This document shows, one piece after another, positions 16,976 to 25,141 of a stretch of DNA of 38,804 nucleotides. The stretch's first letter is position 1. Each line of letters opens with the position of its first letter. The translations under genes were made by a program, and so were the position numbers. A model generated the notes under the pieces. It saw only the letters and a program-made list of their open reading frames with translations, ran no database searches and was not told the DNA's origin. Origin of the DNA: an uncultured Clostridia bacterium (lineage in GTDB: Bacteria; Bacillota; Clostridia; Oscillospirales; Acutalibacteraceae); assembly GCA_946407465.1 (NCBI GenBank), contig CAMJOD010000003.1:1-38804 (forward strand), in the 5' to 3' direction.

Positions 16976-18496
16976 TCAGATGATAATGCTCTTGCCGGTC
17001 ATTTCCGCAGGCTGCTCCAAGCCCATGATTTTGAGCATGGTGGGCGCAATGTCCGCCAAAACGCCGCCGTCGCGCAGCTGACAGTCATAGCCGATGACGC
17101 AGAAGGGAACAGGGTTGGTGGTGTGTGCGGTGAACGGTTCGCCGTTTTCGTCAATCATCTTGTCGGCGTTGCCGTGGTCAGCGGTAATCAGTGCCACGCC
17201 GTCCATGTCGCGGATAGCGGAAACCACCTGACCCACGCAGTCATCAACCGCCTCAACCGCCTTGACAGCCGCGTCAAATACGCCGGTGTGACCGACCATG
17301 TCGCAGTTGGCAAAATTGAGGATAATCATGTCATAGACGCCGCTGTGAATCGCGTCCACAAGCTTGTCCTTGACCTCGTAGGCGCTCATTTCGGGCTGCA
17401 AGTCATAGGTCGCAACCGAGGGAGACTTGACCAAAATTCTGTCCTCGCCCTCATAGACCTTTTCAACACCGCCGTTAAAGAAGAAGGTTACATGCGCGTA
17501 CTTTTCGGTTTCAGCAATGCGCAGCTGCTTCATGCCGAGAGAGGAGATGTATTCGCCCATGGTGTTGGTGAGCTTCTGCGGCTTGAAGGCGATATGCACG
17601 TTGGGCATGGTCGCGTCGTACTGCGTCATGCAGACGTAGTAGAGCGGGAAGAAGCCGTTTCTGCGCTCAAAGCCCTTGAAGTCGGGGTCAACCAGTGTTC
17701 TGGTGATTTCGCGCGCTCTGTCAGGACGGAAATTGTAGAAGATAACGCTGTCGTTTGCCTTGACGGTGGCGCCGCCCTTGACGACAATCGGAACCACAAA
17801 CTCGTCGGTCACGTTGTTGGCGTAGCTGTCCTTGACCGCCTGAACGGGGCAGTCCGCCGCAACGCCCTCGCCGTAGACAATAGCCGCATACGCTTTTTCA
17901 ACGCGCTCCCAGCGGTTGTCTCTGTCCATGGCGTAGTATCTGCCCATGACAGTGGCGATTTTGCCGACGCCGATTCTCTCACAGGCTGCCACAGCGTCCG
18001 CCACATATTCCGCCGCGCTGGACGGAGGCACGTCGCGGCCGTCGAGGAACGCGTGAATATAGACGTTCTGCAAGCCTTTTTTCTTGCAAAGCTCCAGAAT
18101 ACCGTAGAGGTGCGTGTTGTGGCTGTGAACGCCGCCGGGTGAGAGCAGACCCATCAGGTGCAGGTCGCTGTTGTTTTGGAGAGCGTTGTCGATAGCCGCT
18201 ACGATTTCTTCGTTGTCCTTGAGCTTGTCGTCGTCGATGGTTTTGGTGATGCGGGTCAGCTCCTGATAGACAATTCTGCCCGCGCCGATGTTGGTATGTC
18301 CAACCTCACTGTTGCCCATCTGACCGTCGGGCAGACCAACGTCCATGCCCGAAGCGCCGATTTGGGTCACAGGATTCTCCTTGAACAGCTTGTCAATGTT
18401 GGGCGTGTTGGCAGCGAGAATGGCGTTTGCCTTTTCCTCGCCTTTTTTGCCGCAGCCAAAGCCGTCGAGAATCATCAGGATTAAAGGTTTTTTCAT
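16976..18496 (-). CDS. gpmI: 2,3-bisphosphoglycerate-independent phosphoglycerate mutase
   Basis: LMILDGFGCG, GLPDGQMGNSEVGHTNIGAGRIVYQELTRI, HGNADKMID. Confidence 0.96.
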   Translation of the reverse strand: MKKPLILMILDGFGCGKKGEEKANAILAANTPNIDKLFKENPVTQIGASGMDVGLPDGQMGNSEVGHTNIGAGRIVYQELTRITKTIDDDKLKDNEEIVAAIDNALQNNSDLHLMGLLSPGGVHSHNTHLYGILELCKKKGLQNVYIHAFLDGRDVPPSSAAEYVADAVAACERIGVGKIATVMGRYYAMDRDNRWERVEKAYAAIVYGEGVAADCPVQAVKDSYANNVTDEFVVPIVVKGGATVKANDSVIFYNFRPDRAREITRTLVDPDFKGFERRNGFFPLYYVCMTQYDATMPNVHIAFKPQKLTNTMGEYISSLGMKQLRIAETEKYAHVTFFFNGGVEKVYEGEDRILVKSPSVATYDLQPEMSAYEVKDKLVDAIHSGVYDMIILNFANCDMVGHTGVFDAAVKAVEAVDDCVGQVVSAIRDMDGVALITADHGNADKMIDENGEPFTAHTTNPVPFCVIGYDCQLRDGGVLADIAPTMLKIMGLEQPAEMTGKSIII

Positions 18497-18517
18497 ATAG
18501 AATCCTTTCGTTTTGTA

Positions 18518-18570
18518 GAGTTAAGAGTTAAGAGTGGAGAGTTGAGATTAGGGTCGCTTCGCTCCGAATT
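18518..18570. repeat. Dispersed intergenic repeat, copy A
   Basis: gagttaagagttAAGAGTGGAGAGTTGAGattAGGGTCGCTTCGCTCCGAatt; shares two blocks with 26622-26673. Confidence 0.65.
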
Positions 18571-18626
18571 ACTATTTTTCGGTCATTACCGCTAATTATA
18601 AATCACCAGCCGATAACTGCTCTATC

Positions 18627-19394
18627 TTATTTGGAAGCCGCTTTTACGATAGCTGCAAATTTTTCCGCAACGAGGGAGGCGCCGCCAATCAGACCGCCGT
18701 CAACGTTAACCTTGGAGAGAAGCTCGTCGGCGTTGGCGTCGTTCATGGAGCCGCCGTACTGAATGGTAACAGCGTCCGCTGCATCCTGGTTGTAGAGCTT
18801 CGCGAGCTGCGCACGGATAAAGGCGCAAACCTCCTCCGCCTGCTCGGCAGTGGCGGTCTTGCCGGTGCCGATAGCCCAAACAGGCTCATAGGCGATAACG
18901 ACGTTCTTCAGCTCTTCCTCGGTGACGCCCCACAGATCGAGCTTGATCTGACGCGCAATGACCTCCTCGGTGATGTTGCACTCGCGCTCCCAGAGCAGCT
19001 CGCCGACGCAGACGATGGGCTTGAGACCGGCAGCCAGAGCAGCCTTGGTTCTCTTGTTGACGGTTTCGTCGGTCTCACCGAAATACTGTCTGCGCTCGCT
19101 GTGACCGAGAACGACGTACTCTACGCCGATTTCCTTGAGCATACCGGTGGAGATTTCGCCGGTGAAAGCGCCGCTTGCAGCCCAGTGGCAGTTCTCGGCG
19201 CCGATTTTGACGTTGGAGCCTGCGGTTGCTTCGATGGCAGCGGCAAGGTCAACATAGGGAACGCATGCGATAACCTCGCAGTCAGCGTCGGCAACAAGAG
19301 GCTTTATCTCGTTGAGCAGCGCGGTGGCTTCCTTGGGAGTCTTGTTCATTTTCCAGTTGCCGGCGATAATCGCTTTTCTTTTTGCTTTATCCAT
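18627..19394 (-). CDS. tpiA: Triosephosphate isomerase
   Basis: IIAGNWKMNKT, VLGHSERRQYFGETD, AYEPVWAIGTGKTA. Confidence 0.97.
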   Translation of the reverse strand: MDKAKRKAIIAGNWKMNKTPKEATALLNEIKPLVADADCEVIACVPYVDLAAAIEATAGSNVKIGAENCHWAASGAFTGEISTGMLKEIGVEYVVLGHSERRQYFGETDETVNKRTKAALAAGLKPIVCVGELLWERECNITEEVIARQIKLDLWGVTEEELKNVVIAYEPVWAIGTGKTATAEQAEEVCAFIRAQLAKLYNQDAADAVTIQYGGSMNDANADELLSKVNVDGGLIGGASLVAEKFAAIVKAASK

Positions 19395-19422
19395 AATAAA
19401 AATCCCTTTCTGTTTTAAATAA

Positions 19423-19444
19423 GGGCGACCGGTGAGGGTCGCCC
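19423..19444. repeat. Short perfect inverted repeat upstream of tpiA
   Basis: GGGCGACC-GGTGAG-GGTCGCCC, 8-bp perfect stem. Confidence 0.6.
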
Positions 19445-19548
19445 CGAATGGTTATAATTTAATAATTTAGGTGCAACGTTGTAAAAACGTCACCATATCC
19501 ACAAGGTCAAACGCGCCGTTGATGATACTATCCTAAATAGCAATCTGT

Positions 19549-19610
19549 CAAAAGGCGCCCTGCCCACCGTGGCAACGGTCAAAAGGCGCCCTGCCAGCCG
19601 TGGCAACGGC
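19549..19610. repeat. Two tandem 31-bp hairpin-forming units directly after the pgk stop codon
   Basis: CAAAAGGCGCCCTGCC(CA/AG)CCGTGGCAACGG(T/C) at 19549-19579 and 19580-19610. Confidence 0.9.
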
Positions 19611-20819
19611 TTATTTGTCGGCGATTACGGCGATGCCGGGAAGGGTCTTGCCTTCGAGATATTCGAGAGAAGCGCCGCCGCCGGTGGAAATGTGGCTCAT
19701 CTTGTCGGCAAAACCGAGCTGAATAACAGCCGCTGCGCTGTCGCCGCCGCCGATGATGGTGGTAGCGTCGGTCTCAGCCAGAGCCTTGGCAACCGCGATG
19801 GTGCCTGCCGCGAGGGTCGGGTTCTCAAATACGCCCATGGGTCCGTTCCAAACAACGGTCTTGGCGTTCTTGACAGCCTCAGCAAAGAGAGCCTGTGTCT
19901 CGGTGCCGATGTCGAGACCTTCCATGTCGGCAGGAATCGCGTCAACAGAAACGCACTCAACGTCGATGGGACCGTCGATGGGATTCGGGAACTCAGCCGC
20001 AATCATGGTGTCAACGGGGAGAAGAAGCTGCTTGCCCAGCTCAGCTGCCTTGGCAATCATGTCCTTGCAGTAGTCGAGCTTGGTGTCGTCTACGAGAGAC
20101 TTGCCGACTTCCTTGCCCTGCGCCTTGAGGAAGGTGTAAGCCATGCCGCCGCCGATAATCAGGGTGTCGCACTTCTCAAGCAGGTTGGAGATAACATTGA
20201 GCTTGTCCGCAACCTTTGCGCCGCCGAGAATGGCAACGAAGGGACGAACGGGGTTTTCAACAGCGTTGCCGAGGAAGTTGATTTCCTTCTGCATCAGGTA
20301 ACCGACAGCGGTGTCCTTGATGTGGTCGGTAACGCCCGCGGTGGAGCAGTGAGCGCGGTGAGCGGAGCCAAACGCGTCCATGACGAATACCTCAGCCAGA
20401 GAAGCCAGCTCAGTGGAGAACGGCTCGAGGTTCTTGGTCTCTTCTTTTCTGAAACGGGTGTTCTGCAGAAGCACAACGTCGCCGTCCTTCATCTCGGCAA
20501 CTGCCTTCTTGGCGTTCTCGCCGACAACCTCGTCGTCATTGGCAAAAACAACATCCTGACCGAGGAGCTCGGCAAGACGAACGGCTACGGGAGCCAGGCT
20601 GAATTTTTCTTCGGGACCGTTCTTCGGCTTGCCGAGGTGAGAGCAGAGGATAACCTTGCCGCCGTCGGCAATCAACTTTTTGATAGTGGGCAGAGCAGCG
20701 GTGATTCTGTTGTCATTGGTAATCACGCCGTCCTTGAGAGGTACATTGAAGTCAACGCGAACGAGCACTCTTTTGCCCTTTACATTGATGTCATCAACCG
20801 ATACTTTGTTAAGCTGCAT
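19611..20819 (-). CDS. pgk: Phosphoglycerate kinase
   Basis: [41 protein letters not shown]. Confidence 0.97.
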   Translation of the reverse strand: MQLNKVSVDDINVKGKRVLVRVDFNVPLKDGVITNDNRITAALPTIKKLIADGGKVILCSHLGKPKNGPEEKFSLAPVAVRLAELLGQDVVFANDDEVVGENAKKAVAEMKDGDVVLLQNTRFRKEETKNLEPFSTELASLAEVFVMDAFGSAHRAHCSTAGVTDHIKDTAVGYLMQKEINFLGNAVENPVRPFVAILGGAKVADKLNVISNLLEKCDTLIIGGGMAYTFLKAQGKEVGKSLVDDTKLDYCKDMIAKAAELGKQLLLPVDTMIAAEFPNPIDGPIDVECVSVDAIPADMEGLDIGTETQALFAEAVKNAKTVVWNGPMGVFENPTLAAGTIAVAKALAETDATTIIGGGDSAAAVIQLGFADKMSHISTGGGASLEYLEGKTLPGIAVIADK

Positions 20820-20939
20820 AGTAAAAACATCCTTTCGCTTGTTAATATTTTGTCATAATACAACGTATTCTACAGACAATTCTATTATAGTATATTTTGC
20901 GTTTTTTATCAAGTGTCTATGCGGATTTTTTAACACATT

Positions 20940-21458
20940 TTACGAAAAATTATTCACATCGGACCACTTGTGACGGTGCAGCTCGCCCTTGTTTTGGAGC
21001 GCCGGAAAATCCCACTGCCGCAGCACCTCATAGGCGGCAACCGCAACGGAATTGGACAAATTCAGGCTGCGCGCCTCGTCAATCATGGGAATGCGCAGGG
21101 TCGTATCGGGAAACCGCATCAGCACATGCTCGGGTAGTCCGCGCGTCTCTTTTCCAAAGAGCAAAAACGCGTTGTCGGGAAACGCGACGTCGCTGTAGAC
21201 GTGCGTGCCCTTGGTGGAAAAGAGGAAAAAGCTGCCGCCCTTGTTCTTCTCAAAAAAGTCGTCCAAATTCTCATAATAGGTCAAGTCGAGCAGATGCCAG
21301 TAGTCCAGACCGGCACGCTTGAGCTTTTTGTCGTCGATGGCAAAGCCCATGGGCTTGACGATATGCAGGCGTGCGCCGGTTGCCGCGCAGGTGCGCGCGA
21401 TGTTGCCCGTGTTTTGGGGGATTTCCGGCTCCACCAGTACCAGATTGAGTGTTGACAT
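20940..21458 (-). CDS. trmL: tRNA (cytidine(34)-2'-O)-methyltransferase (SPOUT family)
   Basis: LNLVLVEPEIPQNTGNIARTCAATGARLHIVKPMGF, FGKETRGLPEHVL, RSLNLSNSVAVAAYE. Confidence 0.93.
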   Translation of the reverse strand: MSTLNLVLVEPEIPQNTGNIARTCAATGARLHIVKPMGFAIDDKKLKRAGLDYWHLLDLTYYENLDDFFEKNKGGSFFLFSTKGTHVYSDVAFPDNAFLLFGKETRGLPEHVLMRFPDTTLRIPMIDEARSLNLSNSVAVAAYEVLRQWDFPALQNKGELHRHKWSDVNNFS

Positions 21459-21570
21459 AGGGTATCCGTCCTTTTTGTTAAAAAATTATTTTACATCTTT
21501 TTTTTATTGTAAATCGTAAAGAATAATAATGCAAGTCAAATCTTGCGATTTTCAAAAAGGAGGGAAGGCT

Positions 21571-21753
21571 GTGAGCAAAAACGCTTTGGTAAATATGGTC
21601 AAGGGCGTGGCGGTCGGCATGATTGCAGGCGCCGTGGTGGGGTATGCCGGCAAGTCCGCCGCCGACGAAAATCCAAAAATCCGCAAAAAAATAACGCGCG
21701 TCAAGCGAACCGCCAACGACGTTGCCGACACTGCGAAATATATGTTTAAGTAA
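21571..21753 (+). CDS. Small YtxH-like glycine-zipper membrane protein
   Basis: GTG start with RBS AAGGAGGG; VSKNALVNMVKGVAVGMIAGAVVGYAGKSAADENPKIRKK. Confidence 0.6.
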   Translation: MSKNALVNMVKGVAVGMIAGAVVGYAGKSAADENPKIRKKITRVKRTANDVADTAKYMFK

Positions 21754-21874
21754 TTTGTAATTCTTCATTCGTAATTATTGGGGCATAGGAGAGAAGTTTT
21801 CTCCTGCGCCGTACGCAAAAACGCTCCCTTGGGTGGGGAGCGTTCTTGCTATAGATAGGTGCAGTTTTCTGCAT

Positions 21875-23284
21875 TTAGGATACATAATCGAGCGGATTCA
21901 TGTATTCGTCGTTCAGGCGAATCTCAAAGTGGAGGTGAGGACCGGTTGCGTTGCCGGTGTCGCCGACATAACCAATTACGTCGCCCTGGTTTACATAGTC
22001 GCCGGTGCTGCACGCGAGTGCGCTTGCGTGACCGTATACCGTCATGTAGCCGTTGCCGTGGTCAATCATGACGTAGTTGCCGTAGCCGCCGCCGTCGTTG
22101 CCCGACCAGATAACGTTGCCGCTTGCCGCAGCGCAGAAGGGCTGACCGTAGTCGTCGCCGCCGGCAATGTCAATGCCGTTGTGCATTCTGCCCCAGCGCC
22201 ATTCCATGTAGCTGGTGATGTTGTGGGTGTGGGGGAAGGGCCAGATAAAGCCGTTGGAGCTGCTGCTGGTGTTGCTGCTTGCAGGCGTTGTTTCCTCGGG
22301 AGCGGATTCTTCCTCCGCCACTTCGGGCTCTGTTGCAGCCTCGGTTGCAGGCTCGGTGGCAGCCTCAGTCGCAGGCTCCGGCTCGGTCTCGGCGACAGGC
22401 GCTTCCTCTGTTACGCTGCTGTTGGGGCGCACATCTTCTTCTTCAACAATCTCAAAGCGTGTGACCGCATCTTCGTCAGGGGTTTCTTCCGCTGCTTTGG
22501 CGGTCTCCTGCATGTCGATAACGGTTTCGTCCTCGACCTCGCCGTCCACAAAGGTGATACGGGTCACAATGCGGAGAACGTTGTCGGAGTCGGGAATATC
22601 CAGCTCGTCAACCCAGTTGGTTGCCAGACGAATGGAAACAACGCTTCTGAAGCTCGCCATCACGTCCGCCAAGTCGGAAGCGTCGCCGTAGCTGAGCGGC
22701 ATAATCTCAACATTGTTGACAAACTCCGCGGTGGTGGAGGGGTCGGTGTAGCAGTTAACAGCGTCGGCAAGCACTTGGTCGAGCGCCGCGGTCAAGCCTT
22801 CGTAGTCGTCCACTACGCCAATCAGCTCGCCGTCCACATACAGACCGCAGTAGCTGTAGTAGCCGTCGGAAGCGGCGTCGTAGTTGTCAACGGATGCGCT
22901 GTACTCCTCCTCATAAGAGGGAACCTCGTTTTGAACTGCCTCATAGCCCTCGGGAACGCCGCCCTTGGGTGCGTCAGCCTTGGCAACCGCTGCCTGCGGT
23001 GTGTTGAAGGTGCCGGTGACAACCGCGCCGACGGTTGCTGCCGACAGCATAATTGCGGTGATGCTTGCCGCAACCGCAAAAAAGGATTTCTTTTTAGGTG
23101 TTCTTTTTTGTTTGGCAGCCTGAACAGCCTTTTTGGTGTTCATGCGCTTGCCGAAGATACCGGTGCGCTTGGTCGCCTTCTTTTGGGAAGGAGCTTTCTT
23201 AGCCTCGGGAAACAGGCTCTCAATCTCCTCAAAGCCGTCGTGGCTGAGGAACATCATTTCTTCGTTGTAATCATTATGTTTCAT
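21875..23284 (-). CDS. Membrane-anchored M23 family metallopeptidase
   Basis: MEWRWGRMHNGIDIAGGDDYGQPFCAAASGNVIWSG...GNYVMIDHGNGYMTVYGHAS...GPHLHFEIRLN; single TM near the N-terminus; TEPAT-rich linker. Confidence 0.9.
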   Translation of the reverse strand: MKHNDYNEEMMFLSHDGFEEIESLFPEAKKAPSQKKATKRTGIFGKRMNTKKAVQAAKQKRTPKKKSFFAVAASITAIMLSAATVGAVVTGTFNTPQAAVAKADAPKGGVPEGYEAVQNEVPSYEEEYSASVDNYDAASDGYYSYCGLYVDGELIGVVDDYEGLTAALDQVLADAVNCYTDPSTTAEFVNNVEIMPLSYGDASDLADVMASFRSVVSIRLATNWVDELDIPDSDNVLRIVTRITFVDGEVEDETVIDMQETAKAAEETPDEDAVTRFEIVEEEDVRPNSSVTEEAPVAETEPEPATEAATEPATEAATEPEVAEEESAPEETTPASSNTSSSSNGFIWPFPHTHNITSYMEWRWGRMHNGIDIAGGDDYGQPFCAAASGNVIWSGNDGGGYGNYVMIDHGNGYMTVYGHASALACSTGDYVNQGDVIGYVGDTGNATGPHLHFEIRLNDEYMNPLDYVS

Positions 23285-23570
23285 TTTTGTTTCTCCTATT
23301 CCTTTAATCGTTACAAATATGTAACAATCTTTACAAAATATATTATATCAAATATTTTTGAAATTTCAATAAGAGAAATAAGAAATGGCGAACTTTCTAT
23401 ATTTTGCCTAAGTATAAGCCTGATTTTTCCACGTCATATGCACATACTGCACAATAATTCTTTGCGTAAATTATACGACAAGTAATTTAATCTGTAATCT
23501 TTATACGAATCGTATTATTCTCCTGCTGCAAGCTGTCATTTTTTCGGTGCCGCAAACCGTAACAAAACGG

Positions 23571-24410
23571 TCATGAATGGTAGACAAAACGGATATCAAG
23601 GTCAACGTTGCCCTCGATTCCGTCGATAACGCCGGTGTTCGCGTATTGCCACATATTAATAGTATAGGGGAATACGGGCGCGGCAGAATACTCGGTGTAC
23701 CAGATTTCGCAGTCGCCGAGCTGCTCCATATCGTACTTGGCGGTCATCTCGGCGTCGCCGGCGTAGAGCATGGGCGTCCAGCCGTAGCTTTTTATCTCGT
23801 CACAGAAGGCGCGTGCGCAGGCGGTTGTCTGCGCCACGGTCATACCGGCGGTGCGCGCTTCGTCGTCTTTAATGAACTCCCAGTCGTAGGCGACGGGATA
23901 GTCGGGCGTCAAATCGCCGAGGAGCTGCTTGCAGTAGGCTGCCTCCTCACGCGCCTCCTCGGGTGTTGTCGCCTGCGAGAAAAAGTAGCCGCCGGTCTTG
24001 ATGCCGGCTGCCTGTGCGCCCTGTATATATTCGACCGCGCGGTCGTCGGCATAGAGCGCGCCCTCGGTGCCGTAGCCTCTGCCGCCGAGCCGCACCATGG
24101 CAAAGCTCACGCCTGCTTCTTTGACCTTGCTCCAATCCGCGTCGCCGCTGTAGGACGAGAGGTCGATACCGTTTTTGGCGGTGACGGCTTCGGTTTCCTT
24201 ATAATATAGAAACATACCGTCGGCGGTGAAGTCCTCCGGCTGAAAGCGAACGGCAGGCGCTGCGGCTGCGGCGGCAGTGGCGGCTTCGGTTGCCGGAGCT
24301 GCTTCAGTGGCAGCGGTTGTTTCGGGTTGACTGCTGTGCGTTGGCTGACCGCAGGCGGCAAGCACTGCGGCGGAAAAAACAGCGCAGAAAAAAATTGTCC
24401 TATTTTTCAC
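23571..24410 (-). CDS. GH25 lysozyme-like lipoprotein
   Basis: GTG start with RBS; lipobox VLAACGQ; NGIDLSSYSGDADWSKVKEAGVSFAMVRLGGRGYG, YDWEF, NMWQYANTGVIDGIEGNVDLDI. Confidence 0.88.
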   Translation of the reverse strand: MKNRTIFFCAVFSAAVLAACGQPTHSSQPETTAATEAAPATEAATAAAAAAPAVRFQPEDFTADGMFLYYKETEAVTAKNGIDLSSYSGDADWSKVKEAGVSFAMVRLGGRGYGTEGALYADDRAVEYIQGAQAAGIKTGGYFFSQATTPEEAREEAAYCKQLLGDLTPDYPVAYDWEFIKDDEARTAGMTVAQTTACARAFCDEIKSYGWTPMLYAGDAEMTAKYDMEQLGDCEIWYTEYSAAPVFPYTINMWQYANTGVIDGIEGNVDLDIRFVYHS

Positions 24411-24493
24411 GGCATTCACTCCTAAGTTTTGGTTTCTTTTACAGCATAGCATAAAATTAAATTTCTGTAAACAAGGAATTTTTTAAAATGCTA

Positions 24494-24522
24494 TTGAAAT
24501 CAACGGATAATTTTAGTATAAT
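24494..24522 (+). promoter_or_regulatory. Promoter of the duplicated-domain protein gene
   Basis: TTGAAA (24494-24499), 17-nt spacer, TATAAT (24517-24522). Confidence 0.55.
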
Positions 24523-24553
24523 ATGGGAATGGAAACTAGATTGAGGTGATTGG

Positions 24554-25054
24554 GTGAATAACGCGTATCGTTCGGGTTACAGAAAGAAAAAAATTCCGGA
24601 TTTGCTCCGTGCAATTGACGATTGTACCTCGCTGAGCCAGCTGTTTGCACTCATTCAACATGAACAGATAGAGATTTGGATGCATGCCCAGTCGGGCGCT
24701 TCCAACCTGACGCCGCGCAAGCTGAGCGCCAAGGAGGTTATCGAGCAAAACGACTTGCCGCTGGACAGGCTCAAGGCTGAGGTCAAGCGCTCTGTTTGCG
24801 GCAGCTATGTTCCGGCTAACCTGACGGAGGCGGACAGCGAGTTGATTCAGGCGATTATCGACACCAAAACGCTGAGCGAGCTGTTTTCGCTGATTCAGCG
24901 CGAGCATATTCTGATTCCCATGCACGCCCAGTCGGGCGCGTCCAACCTCACTCCAAAAAAGCTGGAGCCGAGGGTGCAGGCGGACACCGGCGAATCGCCG
25001 TTTGACCGCTTTAAGGCGGAGGTTGTCCGCTCACTGACAAACCGCGGCGAATAG
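24554..25054 (+). CDS. Unknown protein made of two tandem 65-aa domains with MHAQSGASNLTPxKL motif
   Basis: GTG start, RBS GAGGTGA; internal repeats LLRAIDDCTSLSQLFALIQHEQIEIWMHAQSGASNLTPRKL and LIQAIIDTKTLSELFSLIQREHILIPMHAQSGASNLTPKKL. Confidence 0.75.
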   Translation: MNNAYRSGYRKKKIPDLLRAIDDCTSLSQLFALIQHEQIEIWMHAQSGASNLTPRKLSAKEVIEQNDLPLDRLKAEVKRSVCGSYVPANLTEADSELIQAIIDTKTLSELFSLIQREHILIPMHAQSGASNLTPKKLEPRVQADTGESPFDRFKAEVVRSLTNRGE

Positions 25055-25080
25055 CGCGCCGCGACAAATGCTGTTGTTTT

Positions 25081-25102
25081 GCCGGATATATCACGATCCG
25101 GC
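25081..25102. terminator. Hairpin downstream of the duplicated-domain protein
   Basis: GCCGGA-tatatcacga-TCCGGC; no strong T-tract. Confidence 0.35.
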
Positions 25103-25141
25103 TGCGTTATATACGCAATATAAAAAAAGGAGAGGTTATTG

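Noticed and set aside
16967-18142. 391-aa ORF opposite gpmI
   Set aside because: Antisense shadow of a certain gpmI; no motifs.
19569-20858. 429-aa ORF opposite pgk
   Set aside because: Antisense shadow of a certain pgk.
22316-22390. Repetitive GGTTGCAGCCTCGG-like DNA as a CRISPR or tandem repeat array
   Set aside because: In-frame TEPAT-coding low-complexity linker of the M23 peptidase; no spacers.
21833-23485. 550-aa ORF opposite the M23 peptidase
   Set aside because: Low-complexity Val/Ala/Gly translation opposite a gene with clear catalytic motifs.
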